64,000 nucleotides of DNA from Candidatus Omnitrophota bacterium. Lineage in GTDB: Bacteria; Omnitrophota; Gorgyraeia; Zapsychrales; Zapsychraceae. A program made the translations under genes and the position numbers. The notes below the pieces were generated by a model. It saw only the letters and a program-made list of their open reading frames with translations. It made no database searches and had not been told where the DNA came from. Positions 17,087 through 26,913 of the stretch are shown here, one piece after another (within the stretch, counting starts at the first letter, position 1; each line of letters begins with the position of its first letter). The DNA lies in NCBI GenBank assembly GCA_020632495.1, contig JACKFL010000005.1:1116001-1180000 (forward strand), in the 5' to 3' direction.

Positions 17087-17788
17087 CATCCGGTGACAAA
17101 TCCACCCTTACAATATATCTCCACCACACAGCTGGCCCGCTTTCTGGGGATCAGTGTGGTGGCGGTGAACAAGCGCATCAAGTCCGGCCGGATCAAGGCG
17201 GACAAGATCGGCCGCAGTTACGCCATCCCCCGCAAATATATCGAAGAACATTACCCTGGCTATCCGCCCGCGGCGGTGGCGGCACAGGACACCGTGTCGG
17301 TCATGCAGGCGGCGGCCTTGCTGAACGTCGACCGCAAGACCGTCCTCAACAAGATCAAACGCGGGGAGCTGCCTGCCCAACGCGTGGGGCGGCACTATGT
17401 GCTTCCCAAAAGCGCGCTTCAGGCGCCTGAGGCCCCGGCCGCGCCGCGCGCTTATGTGTCGACGGTGGAATTGGCGGCCCTCACAGGCGACAGCCGCAAG
17501 ACCATATTCCGGAAGATCAAAGAAGGCAAGATCAAGGCCCGCCGTGTGGGGCGTCATTACGTGATCGCGCGTGACGACATCCCGCTGGCGGGCTTTGCTG
17601 CGAAAAAAACCGCCTCCGGCGCCGGCGACTATCTGTCGGTGGCCGAGGCGGCGGCGCGTCTGGGCATCAGCCGGATCGCCGTGTTTAAGAAGATCAAGAA
17701 GGGACAGCTGCGCGCCGAACGTATGGGCCGCAGCTACGCCGTTTTAAAGGCCGAGGTGGCCGTCATAGAGGGAAAGAGCAAACAGTAA
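17078..17788 (+). CDS. DNA-binding protein with four tandem excisionase-type HTH domains
   Basis: The 236-residue protein is four ~45-residue winged-HTH units in a row (about 12-57, 71-114, 125-169, 183-228). Each has the excisionase/MerR-like pattern: a helix with LAR.LG or AA.LL, then a recognition helix (VNKRIKSG, VLNKIKRG, IFRKIKEG, VFKKIKKG), then a basic hairpin (ADKIGRSYAIP, AQRVGRHYVLP, ARRVGRHYVIA, AERMGRSYAVL). Single copies occur in Xis and BldC-type proteins; four in one chain is unusual. It has no effector domain. Start is uncertain: TTG 17078 (with GGGGA 12 bases upstream) or GTG 17093. Its stop overlaps the start of the giant secreted protein gene (TAATG), so it probably regulates that gene or the shared operon. 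Confidence 0.85.
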   Translation: MVNHPVTNPPLQYISTTQLARFLGISVVAVNKRIKSGRIKADKIGRSYAIPRKYIEEHYPGYPPAAVAAQDTVSVMQAAALLNVDRKTVLNKIKRGELPAQRVGRHYVLPKSALQAPEAPAAPRAYVSTVELAALTGDSRKTIFRKIKEGKIKARRVGRHYVIARDDIPLAGFAAKKTASGAGDYLSVAEAAARLGISRIAVFKKIKKGQLRAERMGRSYAVLKAEVAVIEGKSKQ

Positions 17789-20700
17789 TGTCACGCCTCC
17801 TTAAAACAATCGGGTTGTTGCTGCTGATGTTGGCCGCGGGATTTGTGTATCCGCAGTCCGATATCGCGGCCGGCAACGGTGAGCTGGCCGTGTACCGCGA
17901 AGCCACCGGCGGGGAGGATGAAGACAGCACCACGGTCCACAATGAGGACTTCGACACCACCGTGGCCGAGGACGGTGAGTTCACCCTGCAGACCGGCGGC
18001 ACATTGGTGAATATGGAGACCGGCGGGCATTACTTTGTCTGGTACGGCCTGCACTTCCAGACCAATGCCAATCTGGCGAACCTGCGGACCGAACATATCG
18101 CGCACCTCGACTTGCAAGGCACGGACCTGGAGATCGGTTATGGCCAGGGCTACTCCCGGACAGCGCAGACCGGGGAAGATGAGATCTATATCTCCGGCGG
18201 CGGGATCATCAATGCCGCGGCCGGCGATGACCTGAAGGTGGAGGTGCAAAACACCTCGTCGTCGACCACCCAGGATGTGACCCGGCGGGCTAATCTGAAC
18301 AGTCTGATGCTGTTGAAGCTCGATGACGACTGGGATTATATCCGTCTGCATGAGTCCACCGGCGGCACCAACTATGACCAGGGACAAAACACGTACACCA
18401 CTTACACCTGGGATACGGTCGATGAGTATGACACCGGCTCCTTCACGTACACCACCGGCACCGGTACATTAACCTTGGATACCGCCGGGCACTATTTGGT
18501 CACCCACACCATCCGGCTGAATACCGGCGCCAGCGCCACGCGTGTCCAGATGAATTCCCGGATAACGGTGGGCGGCACGGTGCAGGAACATTGTTATAGC
18601 GGCACCTACATCCGCGGTGATGCCAACAGCAACAGCGCCAATGACGGGTCGATCGCCGGAGCGTGTATCATCGAAACCACCTCCGCCAACCAGGACCTGG
18701 TGATTCAGTTGGCGCGCACCGGCTTGGGCAGCGCCACCACCAGCGACGTCGGCGATCAGTCCGCCATCGCGATCGTGAAATTACCCGACGATGCCGATTA
18801 CATCCGGGTGCATGAATCCGGCGGCGGACAGACCGTGGACGACACCGATGGTCCCATCCTGTGGGATACGACCGATGAGGAGGATGCCGCGTCGTTTGCG
18901 CACTCCGGGACGATGAATGCCGATGACATCACCGTCCAACAGGACGCGGACTATCTGTTCACCTCCTGTCTGTTTGCCTCGCGCGGCGTCAGCGGGGACG
19001 GGACGCGCTCGCTGTACCTGAATCAATGGCGGGTGGACGGCACCACGCAGAGCTACGGGGCCCACGGGGCGTATAACCGCGGGGACCAGGCCACCACCGA
19101 CGCCATGGAAAGCGCCAACTGCGGGGTGATCATCCTCGACGATATGACCAGCGGTGCGGTGATCGATCTGACCGTCACCGAGGAAGGCCCGAGCACCGCG
19201 CCGGATGAACCGCAGTTCGTGGCCGATGCCTACGGTTTGACCGGGGTGAACATCAACAGTCTGTTCCTCAACGTATCCGGGGCCACGGACCTGGGCGACG
19301 GGGTGACGATCGCCGTGGCGGTAAACGGTAGTCTGCAGAGCGAGACGGCGACCACCGCCTCCGGCGCGTGGAGTATGAATGTCGGGCGGCCGGTTTCCGC
19401 CGGCGACATTATCACGGTGTGGGCCGACGGTGTGACCGATGCCAATGAAACGACGGCCGTAGCCGAGTACGACGGCTCCGGTGATATGGACGGTTTGGTG
19501 CTCAACGCCAATGAACTCTATTTGGGCAGCAATGACAACACCACCCTCGACCTGGCCGAGCTGGGCGTCTACGATCAGGGCGATGATGAAGATATCCTGT
19601 TCACGGTGACCGCCACCCTGCTGATCGTCGATCAGACGGCGGCCTACAGCGATGATACCTTGGTCATCCGCAGCGGCAACACGCTGAGTCTCACCGGCAC
19701 GCAGGGGATGATTGCGCACAATGTCGATCTGAACGGGACCCTGAGCCTGACCGGGACCGCGTCGGTGGAAGTCGGCGGGGATTGGGATGCCACCGGCGGC
19801 ACCTTGTCGTCCGGGACATCCACGGTCCTCTTTGACAGCGGGGCGGCGCAAACCATTACGGGTAACCAGGCCTTTTACAACGTCGAATTTAACAATGCCG
19901 CCGGGTCCTGGGAGCTGCAGACCACACTCAACGTCGACGGCACGCTGACGCTGGCGGCCGGTACGCTGGATACCGGTCTCGGTTCCGACAACACCATCAA
20001 TGTGGCCGGTAACTGGACGGACACCGGGACGTTTGAACCGCGGGAAGGATTGGTCAACCTCGACGGCGGGGACCAGGTCATCACCACCACGGGCACATTC
20101 TACAACCTGCAGAAGTCGCTGACGGTGGCCGGTACGCTGACCTTTGAGGCGGGGATCACCGTCGGTGTGACCAACAATCTGGTGTTCAACGGGGCCCCGG
20201 GACAATTGCTCGGGCTGGTGTCGAGCTCACCGGGCACCGTCTTCAATCTGAATGTGACCGGCGGGACCCAGCAGGTGTCCTACGTGAACGTGTCGGATTC
20301 TGAGGCGCTGAGCAATGACATCCTGGCGGTACTCTCTGTCAACGGCGGCGGCAATGACGACGGTGATATCCCGCCCACCGACCAGTGGATCTTCCTCACC
20401 GAACGGTACTGGGTGGGGCCGGCCGGCGGCAATACTAGTGATGCCGGCAACTGGTCGGGCACCGAGAATGCCTGCGGCGTCGGCGGCGGGGCGGGTGTGC
20501 CCACCACGCTGGAGGTGGCGATCTTCTCCGCGACCTGCGACAACAACGCGACGGTCGACGTCACCCTCAATCCGGGCGGGATGACCATCGACGCCGGCCA
20601 TACCGGGACGATCACCACCAACGCGCTGCTCGATATCGACGGGCCGTTCCTCATGGTGGGGGGGACGCTGGACCTCGATACCAATGACACCGACGTCGAT

Positions 20701-23418
20701 ATCTCCGGCAACATGACCCTCAGCGGCGGCACGTACCTCTCGGGCACCGGAACGCTCACCCTCAACGGCATTCTGTCCTTCAGTGATACCGTCGGCAATG
20801 TCGATATCGGGATCGTCAGCGTGGACGGCACCGCCGCGATTGTGACGCAGCTGACCGACATGACGGTAACGGACCTCGTGATCGGGTCCGACGACACGTT
20901 GACGCCCGACGGTTATGATCTGACCATCCTGAACGACCTGGTCATCGATGGTGAGCTGGACGCGGTCCCCGGCACCGGCGGGAACTCGACGATCACCATT
21001 GCCGGTGATTGGGATATGACCAACGGGACTTTTAGAAATACCGCGACGACGGTGGTCTTTGACGGCACCGGCAGTGTGACCAGCAACGGCAAGGCCTTTA
21101 ATGATGTGCAGATCGGCTCGGCCACCGCCGGCGGTTCGCTGGCGACCGCGGATGACATGGATATCAACGGCGATCTCACCGTCGCCAACGGCGGAGCCAC
21201 GACTCTGGATATCAGCAATGACACGCTGACGGTCGCCCAGGACCTCGACTTCGCGAACCTGGATTCGTTGGTGGTCACGTCCTCGACAGTGACCTTCGAC
21301 GGGTCCGGCGCGCAGACGGTGGCCAGCGACGGGCAAACCTACAATGTGCTGGAAGTGACCAACACCTCGGAGGGCGGGGTGACCTTTACCGAGGGCCTGA
21401 CCACCACGGACTTTGTCAATACCACCCCGTCCTCGGTGATGACCTTCCAGCAGGGACAGACCTTTGCTGTTAACGGAGACTTGAATATCGCGGGACAGGC
21501 GGGCGCGCGCATCAACATCGACAGCGTGGACGGAGCGACGCAGTTTACCTTTGATGTCGCCACCGATCAAGTGGTGTCCTTTGTGGACGTGGCCAATTCG
21601 AATGCCGCCACCAGCGATATCCTGGCGGCGAGTTCGGTCAGTTCCGGCGGCAATGACGACGCCGGTCCGTCACCGCACTGGGTGTTTGTGACCATCACCC
21701 CGACCTTGTATGACACCTCCGGCGGCACCGCCCAGCTGGCCTTCAATAATATCCGGGAAAACAGCGATACCCCGAGGTTCCGGGCGTCGGCCGATAACGC
21801 GGGCGTAAACCTCAATCGCTTCCAGTTTGAAATCAACACCGCCGCCGACTTCACCGGCACGTCGTACACGCAAACCTTCTCCGGGACCTACACGTCCGGA
21901 CAGGCCTATAATTTCCTGACCGACGGCCTGTCGCCGGGTCTGCCGACCACCGACGGCGTGACGTATTATGTCCGGGTGCGCGCGTCGGCCGACGGCGGCA
22001 GCAGCTGGGGGGTCTGGTCTACCAGTGTGACGTGCTGCGCGACATGGTCCTTCACCTACAAGAGCGCGGTGGAGTTGGCGGATTGGCATCAGACCACGGA
22101 CGATCAGTTCCTCACCGGCACATTCTCGGACGTGACGGTCAGCGGGACGATGAGTGTGCGCCTGTCGGGCGGATATGAGATGCCGAAGTTTGAATCGGGG
22201 GCAGAGACGTTCGACGATTCGCTGAGCTGGACGACGGTCAATTTGGTAAATTCTTACACGACCGTGCCGGTGGTGATCGTGACCCCGGTCACCGCGGCGA
22301 ATTGTGAGGCGGTCGGCGCGTGCGCGGGCAACAGCACCGGCGGCGGGGGAGGGATGTACCCGCTGCCCCTGGTGCGCAATGTCACGACCACCAGCTTTGA
22401 GCTCGCGATGTGCGTGGACGGCGGCAACGCCACGTGCGATACGGATCCCGGCGTCAGCAGTGAAACCTTCCACTGGTTTGCCTTTGATGTGGACACCGCG
22501 GACGATTACGACTGGATCGAAGTCGGTACCACCAGCGGCGTGGCGGTGGACGGATCCGGCACGGCGGAAACCTTCACCACGTCTTTTGCCGCCACCCCGG
22601 ATGTATGGACGCAGGCCCAAACCTATTCGCAAGGCTCCAACATCGGGGCGCACGCGTGGGTGACGCCCAAATCCACCGCCGGATTCACCTATGTGGGGTG
22701 TGTGCACACCGGGGCGGCCGACGATTGCGACGGCACCGCCTCCAGCGAGACGTTCGGTTATGTGGCCATCGATACTGCGAATGAGGTCTTCCAGTCGGCG
22801 GTCGGCTTCCAAACCGGAAACGCGAGTATCAGTAACAGTGTGTGGACCACCGCCAACTTCAGCCCGTCCTTCACCGCGCCGCGGGTCATGGTGACGCAGA
22901 ACAGTGAGAACGGCGCGCAGGACCCGCAGTATGCCTGGGCCCGCAATGTGACGACCGCCAATATGGAGTTCCGCTATTGTGAACAGGACGACGGGACCAC
23001 GTGTAACACGCACAACGCTGAGGACGTGTATTGGTTTGCCGTTGAGCAGCACGGCATCGCCACCACCGGCACGCTGTTGTCGCCGGCGGTCGGTTTCGAT
23101 TTCGTGCCGTCGGCCGTCTCCTGGGACGCGTTTGATTGGAGTGAAGTCGAGACCAACGGGACGGTGTCGGTCCAGTTGTACTACACCAACAGCACGACCT
23201 GCGACACCTTGGTTCCGGACGTTGATTTGTCCGGCAATGCCGCCGGGTTCACGTCCGGTCCCGTCGATATATCCGGACTGGACACCGCGGTGTACAACGA
23301 GGTTTGTATCCAAGCACTGTTGCAAGGCAGCGGCGGCACACCGTATCTGTCAGATTGGGAAGTGACTTACCAAAGGCGCGTCGGGCCCTTGAAGGGGGCG
23401 ATTATCATGGTAGATTAA
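17788..23418 (+). CDS. Giant secreted beta-rich surface protein (1876 residues)
   Basis: A signal peptide (about 1-22) is followed by almost entirely beta structure rich in T, G, D, N and S. From about 30 to 500 three related ~150-residue units begin near LAVYREATGG, DYIRLHESTGG and DYIRVHESGGG and look like C1q/TNF-type jelly rolls. From about 560 to 1290 there are solenoid-like GDW/TLxxxTSTVxFDG repeats seen in bacterial adhesins, with YWVGPAGGNTSDAGNWSG near 870. A fibronectin-type domain follows (about 1310-1420). From about 1470 to 1780 repeated W/F-x-AFD and TAETFTTSFA segments resemble H-type lectin domains. No sorting signal or membrane anchor is seen at the C-terminus. Likely a carbohydrate- or cell-binding surface protein; domain names are by eye. 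Confidence 0.85.
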   Translation: MSRLLKTIGLLLLMLAAGFVYPQSDIAAGNGELAVYREATGGEDEDSTTVHNEDFDTTVAEDGEFTLQTGGTLVNMETGGHYFVWYGLHFQTNANLANLRTEHIAHLDLQGTDLEIGYGQGYSRTAQTGEDEIYISGGGIINAAAGDDLKVEVQNTSSSTTQDVTRRANLNSLMLLKLDDDWDYIRLHESTGGTNYDQGQNTYTTYTWDTVDEYDTGSFTYTTGTGTLTLDTAGHYLVTHTIRLNTGASATRVQMNSRITVGGTVQEHCYSGTYIRGDANSNSANDGSIAGACIIETTSANQDLVIQLARTGLGSATTSDVGDQSAIAIVKLPDDADYIRVHESGGGQTVDDTDGPILWDTTDEEDAASFAHSGTMNADDITVQQDADYLFTSCLFASRGVSGDGTRSLYLNQWRVDGTTQSYGAHGAYNRGDQATTDAMESANCGVIILDDMTSGAVIDLTVTEEGPSTAPDEPQFVADAYGLTGVNINSLFLNVSGATDLGDGVTIAVAVNGSLQSETATTASGAWSMNVGRPVSAGDIITVWADGVTDANETTAVAEYDGSGDMDGLVLNANELYLGSNDNTTLDLAELGVYDQGDDEDILFTVTATLLIVDQTAAYSDDTLVIRSGNTLSLTGTQGMIAHNVDLNGTLSLTGTASVEVGGDWDATGGTLSSGTSTVLFDSGAAQTITGNQAFYNVEFNNAAGSWELQTTLNVDGTLTLAAGTLDTGLGSDNTINVAGNWTDTGTFEPREGLVNLDGGDQVITTTGTFYNLQKSLTVAGTLTFEAGITVGVTNNLVFNGAPGQLLGLVSSSPGTVFNLNVTGGTQQVSYVNVSDSEALSNDILAVLSVNGGGNDDGDIPPTDQWIFLTERYWVGPAGGNTSDAGNWSGTENACGVGGGAGVPTTLEVAIFSATCDNNATVDVTLNPGGMTIDAGHTGTITTNALLDIDGPFLMVGGTLDLDTNDTDVDISGNMTLSGGTYLSGTGTLTLNGILSFSDTVGNVDIGIVSVDGTAAIVTQLTDMTVTDLVIGSDDTLTPDGYDLTILNDLVIDGELDAVPGTGGNSTITIAGDWDMTNGTFRNTATTVVFDGTGSVTSNGKAFNDVQIGSATAGGSLATADDMDINGDLTVANGGATTLDISNDTLTVAQDLDFANLDSLVVTSSTVTFDGSGAQTVASDGQTYNVLEVTNTSEGGVTFTEGLTTTDFVNTTPSSVMTFQQGQTFAVNGDLNIAGQAGARINIDSVDGATQFTFDVATDQVVSFVDVANSNAATSDILAASSVSSGGNDDAGPSPHWVFVTITPTLYDTSGGTAQLAFNNIRENSDTPRFRASADNAGVNLNRFQFEINTAADFTGTSYTQTFSGTYTSGQAYNFLTDGLSPGLPTTDGVTYYVRVRASADGGSSWGVWSTSVTCCATWSFTYKSAVELADWHQTTDDQFLTGTFSDVTVSGTMSVRLSGGYEMPKFESGAETFDDSLSWTTVNLVNSYTTVPVVIVTPVTAANCEAVGACAGNSTGGGGGMYPLPLVRNVTTTSFELAMCVDGGNATCDTDPGVSSETFHWFAFDVDTADDYDWIEVGTTSGVAVDGSGTAETFTTSFAATPDVWTQAQTYSQGSNIGAHAWVTPKSTAGFTYVGCVHTGAADDCDGTASSETFGYVAIDTANEVFQSAVGFQTGNASISNSVWTTANFSPSFTAPRVMVTQNSENGAQDPQYAWARNVTTANMEFRYCEQDDGTTCNTHNAEDVYWFAVEQHGIATTGTLLSPAVGFDFVPSAVSWDAFDWSEVETNGTVSVQLYYTNSTTCDTLVPDVDLSGNAAGFTSGPVDISGLDTAVYNEVCIQALLQGSGGTPYLSDWEVTYQRRVGPLKGAIIMVD

Positions 23419-23420
23419 TG

Positions 23421-23457
23421 GAAGGGGGCAGTCCCAAAATAGAAACCGTCCCCTTCT
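23421..23457. repeat. GGGGACAGTCCCC-type palindrome
   Basis: GAAGGGGGCAGTCCC faces CCGTCCCCTTC across a short AT-rich loop just after the giant gene. It may also help terminate transcription, though the T-run is weak. Confidence 0.55.
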
Positions 23458-23484
23458 CATATTCAATAGGAGTATAATCTAAAC

Positions 23485-24027
23485 ATGAACCGCCGGCCCT
23501 GTACATCGTTACTAAATGCCCTGCTGGTCCTTTTGATCCTCACCCCAAGCGGGCACTCCGCGACGTCGGAGGATGCAGCGCAGCGCAAACAGGAGCTGTT
23601 GACCCGCGGGATGGAACACCTCAGGCGACAGGAATATCAGCAGGCCGAAGACTTGGCCCGGGAGGTGCTGGAAACCATTGATCCGGAATCGGCGGAGGCC
23701 TATCGGATTATTTCCTTGGCTGAGGATTTGAAGCCGGGTTTTAAGGTGTCGGATTACAGCTATATGCAAGATCGTCCGGAATCACCGGCCGAAGAATGGC
23801 AGCGCAAAAGAGTGCAGCTTCTCAACGACAGCCGGCGTCTGATGACGGCCGGTAAGTACCAAGAGGCGCACGCACTGGCGCGCGAGGTCTTGCAGACCAT
23901 CGATCAGCATGATCCCACGGCCCTCCACATCGAATGCGTCGCCCGGCTGCGTCTTTCAGGCCTGAAGGCCTCCGCGGAGGACTTGAAGAAAATTCAGGAA
24001 TGCCCGCCCTATCAGCCTATTCGATAG
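23485..24027 (+). CDS. Secreted TPR-like protein
   Basis: A 180-residue protein with a signal peptide (about 1-26, ending GHSA) and two matching helical hairpins: MEHLRRQEYQQAEDLAREVL with ETIDPES (about 42-70), and LMTAGKYQEAHALAREVL with QTIDQHDP (about 117-145). These are tetratricopeptide-type repeats, so the protein probably binds partners in the periplasm. RBS GGAGT lies before the ATG. No family name can be assigned. Confidence 0.75.
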   Translation: MNRRPCTSLLNALLVLLILTPSGHSATSEDAAQRKQELLTRGMEHLRRQEYQQAEDLAREVLETIDPESAEAYRIISLAEDLKPGFKVSDYSYMQDRPESPAEEWQRKRVQLLNDSRRLMTAGKYQEAHALAREVLQTIDQHDPTALHIECVARLRLSGLKASAEDLKKIQECPPYQPIR

Positions 24028-24028
24028 G

Positions 24029-24125
24029 AAGGGGGGGGAGGGTAGGGATGGGGGATGAGGGACTGGGGACGAGGTGACAGGGGGCGAGAGATTTAATCCT
24101 AATCCCTCATCCCCAGTCCCTAGCT
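24029..24125. repeat. G-run and inverted-repeat region between convergent genes
   Basis: The + strand has at least four G-tracts in 24031-24066 (eight Gs, then GGG, GGG, GGGGG and more) separated by 1-4 bases, which fits a G-quadruplex pattern. GGGACTGGGGA (about 24059-24069) is also the inverse of TCCCCAGTCCC near 24111-24121, so a long hairpin can form. It lies between two convergent genes and may act as a two-way terminator. Confidence 0.5.
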
Positions 24126-24134
24126 CCGCTTTTC

Positions 24135-26363
24135 CTACAAAGAATCAATTATGCCATTCAGCGTACTACTCGGCCGCATCAACTTTTCCGTCAACTCCGC
24201 GTCCGGCCGGTAGTATCCTCCCATATCCGCCGGGCTGCCCTGGGCGGCGAGGAGTTCGGTGTTGATCTTTTCTTCATTCTCTTCCAGGGCCTTGGCCAGC
24301 GCAGCAAATCTTTCCTTCAATCCCGCATCCGTATCCTGCCCGGCGAGCGCTTGGGCCCAGTAGAGGGCGAGGTAGAAGGTGCTGCCGCGGTTGTCGATCT
24401 CATGGACCTTCCGCGACGGTGTCCGGTCGTTATCCAGATACTTTTCAATGGCCGAATCGAGCGTGCTCGCAAAGACAGCGGCCTTGTCATTCTGTGTTTG
24501 TTGCGCCAGCAGTTCCAAAGAAGGGACAATGGCGCAGTATTCGCCGAGCGAATCCCAACGCAGATGCTGTTCCTGGAGAAATTGCTGCACATGCTTCGGC
24601 GCCGAACCGCCGGCGCCGGTCTCAAACAGCCCTCCGCCGTTTAACAGCGGAACAATCGACAGCATCCGGGCGCTCGTGCCTAATTCCAAAATAGGGAAGA
24701 GGTCGGTGAGATAATCTCTTAAGACATTGCCGGTCGCGCTGATCGTGTCTTGACCCTCACGGATTCTCTTCAATGAAAAATTCATGGCATCCACCGGCCT
24801 CATGATGTGGATCTCCAGGCCTGCGGTGTCCAGCTCCGCCAACGCGGGCTCGACTTTCTTGATCAGTTCGCGGTCATGGCCTCGTTCCTTGTCGAGCCAG
24901 AACACGACCGGGGTATGCGTCGCCTTGGCGCGTCTCACCGCCAGGCCGATCCAGTCTTTAATGGGGAGGTCCTTGGTCTGACAGGCCCGGAAGATGTCGC
25001 CTTTGTCCACGGTTTGCTCGAGCACGACCGCGCCGGATTTATCCACCATCTGAATCGTCCCCTTGTCCGGGGCCTCAAAGGTTTTATCGTGCGAACCGTA
25101 CTCCTCCGCCTTTTTCGCCATGAGCCCGACATTGGAGACACTGCCCATGGTCGCGGGATCGAACTGGCCGTTTTTCTTGGCGTCTTCCAGGATGGCCTGA
25201 TACATGGTGGCGTAGGAGCGGTCGGGGATCATGGCGACGGTATCCTGCAACTGATCGTCGTTACTCCACATCTTGCCGCCGTCGCGGATGACATTCGGCA
25301 TCGACGCGTCGACAATGACGTCATTCGGCCGGTGCAGGTTGGTAATCCCTTTGCGGGAATCCACCATGGCCAGGGACGCCTGTTTGGCGTAGACCGCCTT
25401 GATGTCGGCTTGGATGGCCGCCTGTTTGTCGGCCGGGAGCCGGCTCAACTTGTCTTCAATATCGGCAAAGCCGTTGTTCACATTGGCGCCGATTTCTTTG
25501 ATCTCGGCCGCGTATTTTTCCAGCACATCTTTATAGTAAACCGAAACGCAGTGGCCGAAGATGACCGGGTCGGAGATCTTCATCATGGTGGCCTTCAGAT
25601 GCAGCGAGAGCAGGACATTTTCCGCTTTGGCCTGCTTGATCTGCCCGGCGAAGAATTCCCGCAGGGCGGCCACGTTCATGACGGAACTATCAATCACCTC
25701 GTTGGCTTCCACCGGGATCTTTTCTTTGAACGTTTTCACCGAACCGTCCGCGGCGTTAAAGACGATCTTGAGTTCGTCGGCCTGACCCATGGTGACGGAC
25801 TTTTCCGTGGCGAAGAAGTCTTTGTCCGGCATATACGCGACCTGCGCTTTGGAACCGGATTCCGGCCACGGCTTCATCATGCGGTGCGGGTTTTTGCGGG
25901 CGTTTCTTTTGACCGACTCGGCGGCGCGCCGGTCGGAGTTGCCTTCTCTTAAAACAGGGTTCACGGCCGAGCCGAGCACAACGGCAAAGCGGGCCTGCAG
26001 GGCTTTTTCCTCCGCGGTCTTCGGTTCTTCCGGGTAATCGGGAATGGCATAGCCTTTGTCCTGCAGTTCCTTGACCGCCGCCTGCAGCTGCGGGATCGAC
26101 GCGCTGATATTGGGAAGTTTGATGATATTCGCCTGGGGAGTCTTCGCCAGGGCGCCGAGTTGAGAGAGGTAGTCCGGGATTTTCTGGTCGTCGGTCAGTT
26201 TATCGGGGAAGTTGGCAATAATCCGCCCGGCCAGCGAGATATCGGCGAGTTCTATTTCGATCCCTGTTCCTTTGGTATAGGCCTGGAAAATTGGAAGAAG
26301 GGAATATGTGGCTAAAGCCGGGGCTTCATCGATTTTGGTCCAAGTGATCTTTGCATTTTTCAC
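24135..26363 (-). CDS. icd: Isocitrate dehydrogenase (NADP+), monomeric type
   Basis: Oxidises isocitrate to 2-oxoglutarate with NADP+ in the TCA cycle. The 742-residue chain matches the monomeric IDH-II family throughout: KITWTKIDEAPALATYSLLP at the start, ANIIKLPNISASIPQL near 90, LREGNSDRRAA near 185 and EIDNRGSTFYLALYWAQAL near 680. The usual homodimeric IDH is unrelated in length. GTG at 26361-26363 is chosen since the family starts at this point and GAAAGG lies seven bases before it; an upstream in-frame extension to 26570 is AT-rich and looks non-coding. Transcribed towards the giant-protein operon, away from higB. Confidence 0.95.
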   Translation of the reverse strand: MKNAKITWTKIDEAPALATYSLLPIFQAYTKGTGIEIELADISLAGRIIANFPDKLTDDQKIPDYLSQLGALAKTPQANIIKLPNISASIPQLQAAVKELQDKGYAIPDYPEEPKTAEEKALQARFAVVLGSAVNPVLREGNSDRRAAESVKRNARKNPHRMMKPWPESGSKAQVAYMPDKDFFATEKSVTMGQADELKIVFNAADGSVKTFKEKIPVEANEVIDSSVMNVAALREFFAGQIKQAKAENVLLSLHLKATMMKISDPVIFGHCVSVYYKDVLEKYAAEIKEIGANVNNGFADIEDKLSRLPADKQAAIQADIKAVYAKQASLAMVDSRKGITNLHRPNDVIVDASMPNVIRDGGKMWSNDDQLQDTVAMIPDRSYATMYQAILEDAKKNGQFDPATMGSVSNVGLMAKKAEEYGSHDKTFEAPDKGTIQMVDKSGAVVLEQTVDKGDIFRACQTKDLPIKDWIGLAVRRAKATHTPVVFWLDKERGHDRELIKKVEPALAELDTAGLEIHIMRPVDAMNFSLKRIREGQDTISATGNVLRDYLTDLFPILELGTSARMLSIVPLLNGGGLFETGAGGSAPKHVQQFLQEQHLRWDSLGEYCAIVPSLELLAQQTQNDKAAVFASTLDSAIEKYLDNDRTPSRKVHEIDNRGSTFYLALYWAQALAGQDTDAGLKERFAALAKALEENEEKINTELLAAQGSPADMGGYYRPDAELTEKLMRPSSTLNGIIDSL

Positions 26364-26598
26364 GGGAATGCCTTTCGTTACGGGGTGGGTAATTTGTTGA
26401 GTATAGCGTAAAAGAGGATTTGGCTCAATTGGAAAAGTTTGATGAGAAAATGCTGATGACTCACGCGGCATTAGGCGCTGATTAATAAAAATTCCATAAA
26501 TATTTGTTAATAAATGGATTACGATATTTATGCCGACATTTATCACAAATACAGATAAAAAGGCTGGCAATTATCTCAAATCCAGATATACTTAGAAT

Positions 26599-26913
26599 GT
26601 GCACATCGTGAAGCAAAAAACGCTGACGGATTTCTGGACCGTGCATCGGCGCAGCGAGAAACCGTTAAAAAGATGGTACAAGATCGTTGCGGAATCGAAT
26701 TATGCGAACTTTAATGACCTTCGAAAAACGTTCCCGTCCGCCGATCTGGTCGACGGCACCTGGGTCGTTTTTGATATCGGCGGCAACAAATATCGCTTGG
26801 CAACCGTCATCCATTTCAACAAAGGCAGGGTTTACATCCGCGCGGTCATGACCCATGACGAGTATGACAGCGCGGATTGGAAGACGTGGGTAGGAGGGCA
26901 GCATCATGGTTAA
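26599..26913 (+). CDS. higB: HigB-type toxin (mRNA interferase)
   Basis: A 104-residue RelE-superfamily toxin of the HigB_toxin family, which cuts mRNA on the ribosome. FWTVHRRSEKPLKRWYKIV near the start, DLVDGTWVVFDIGGNKYRL in the middle and VYIRAVMTHDEYD near the end are its hallmarks. It overlaps the antitoxin gene by eight bases, toxin first as usual for HigBA. The GTG at 26599 has no clear Shine-Dalgarno sequence and TATACT lies only seven bases before it, so the message may be leaderless or start at the GTG 26608. Confidence 0.88.
   Translation: MHIVKQKTLTDFWTVHRRSEKPLKRWYKIVAESNYANFNDLRKTFPSADLVDGTWVVFDIGGNKYRLATVIHFNKGRVYIRAVMTHDEYDSADWKTWVGGQHHG

Noticed and set aside
18781..23325. 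Long minus-strand reading frames opposite the giant secreted gene
   Set aside because: They lack a start signal, show no domains and are rich in H, R and G as expected for the reverse of GC-rich codons in the real gene.
24807..25952. A 381-codon plus-strand frame inside icd
   Set aside because: It lies fully within a clearly conserved isocitrate dehydrogenase gene on the other strand; composition is that of a shadow frame.
26364..26570. N-terminal extension of icd to an ATG at 26570
   Set aside because: The added residues are AT-coded and not part of the monomeric IDH family; a GTG with an RBS matches the family start.
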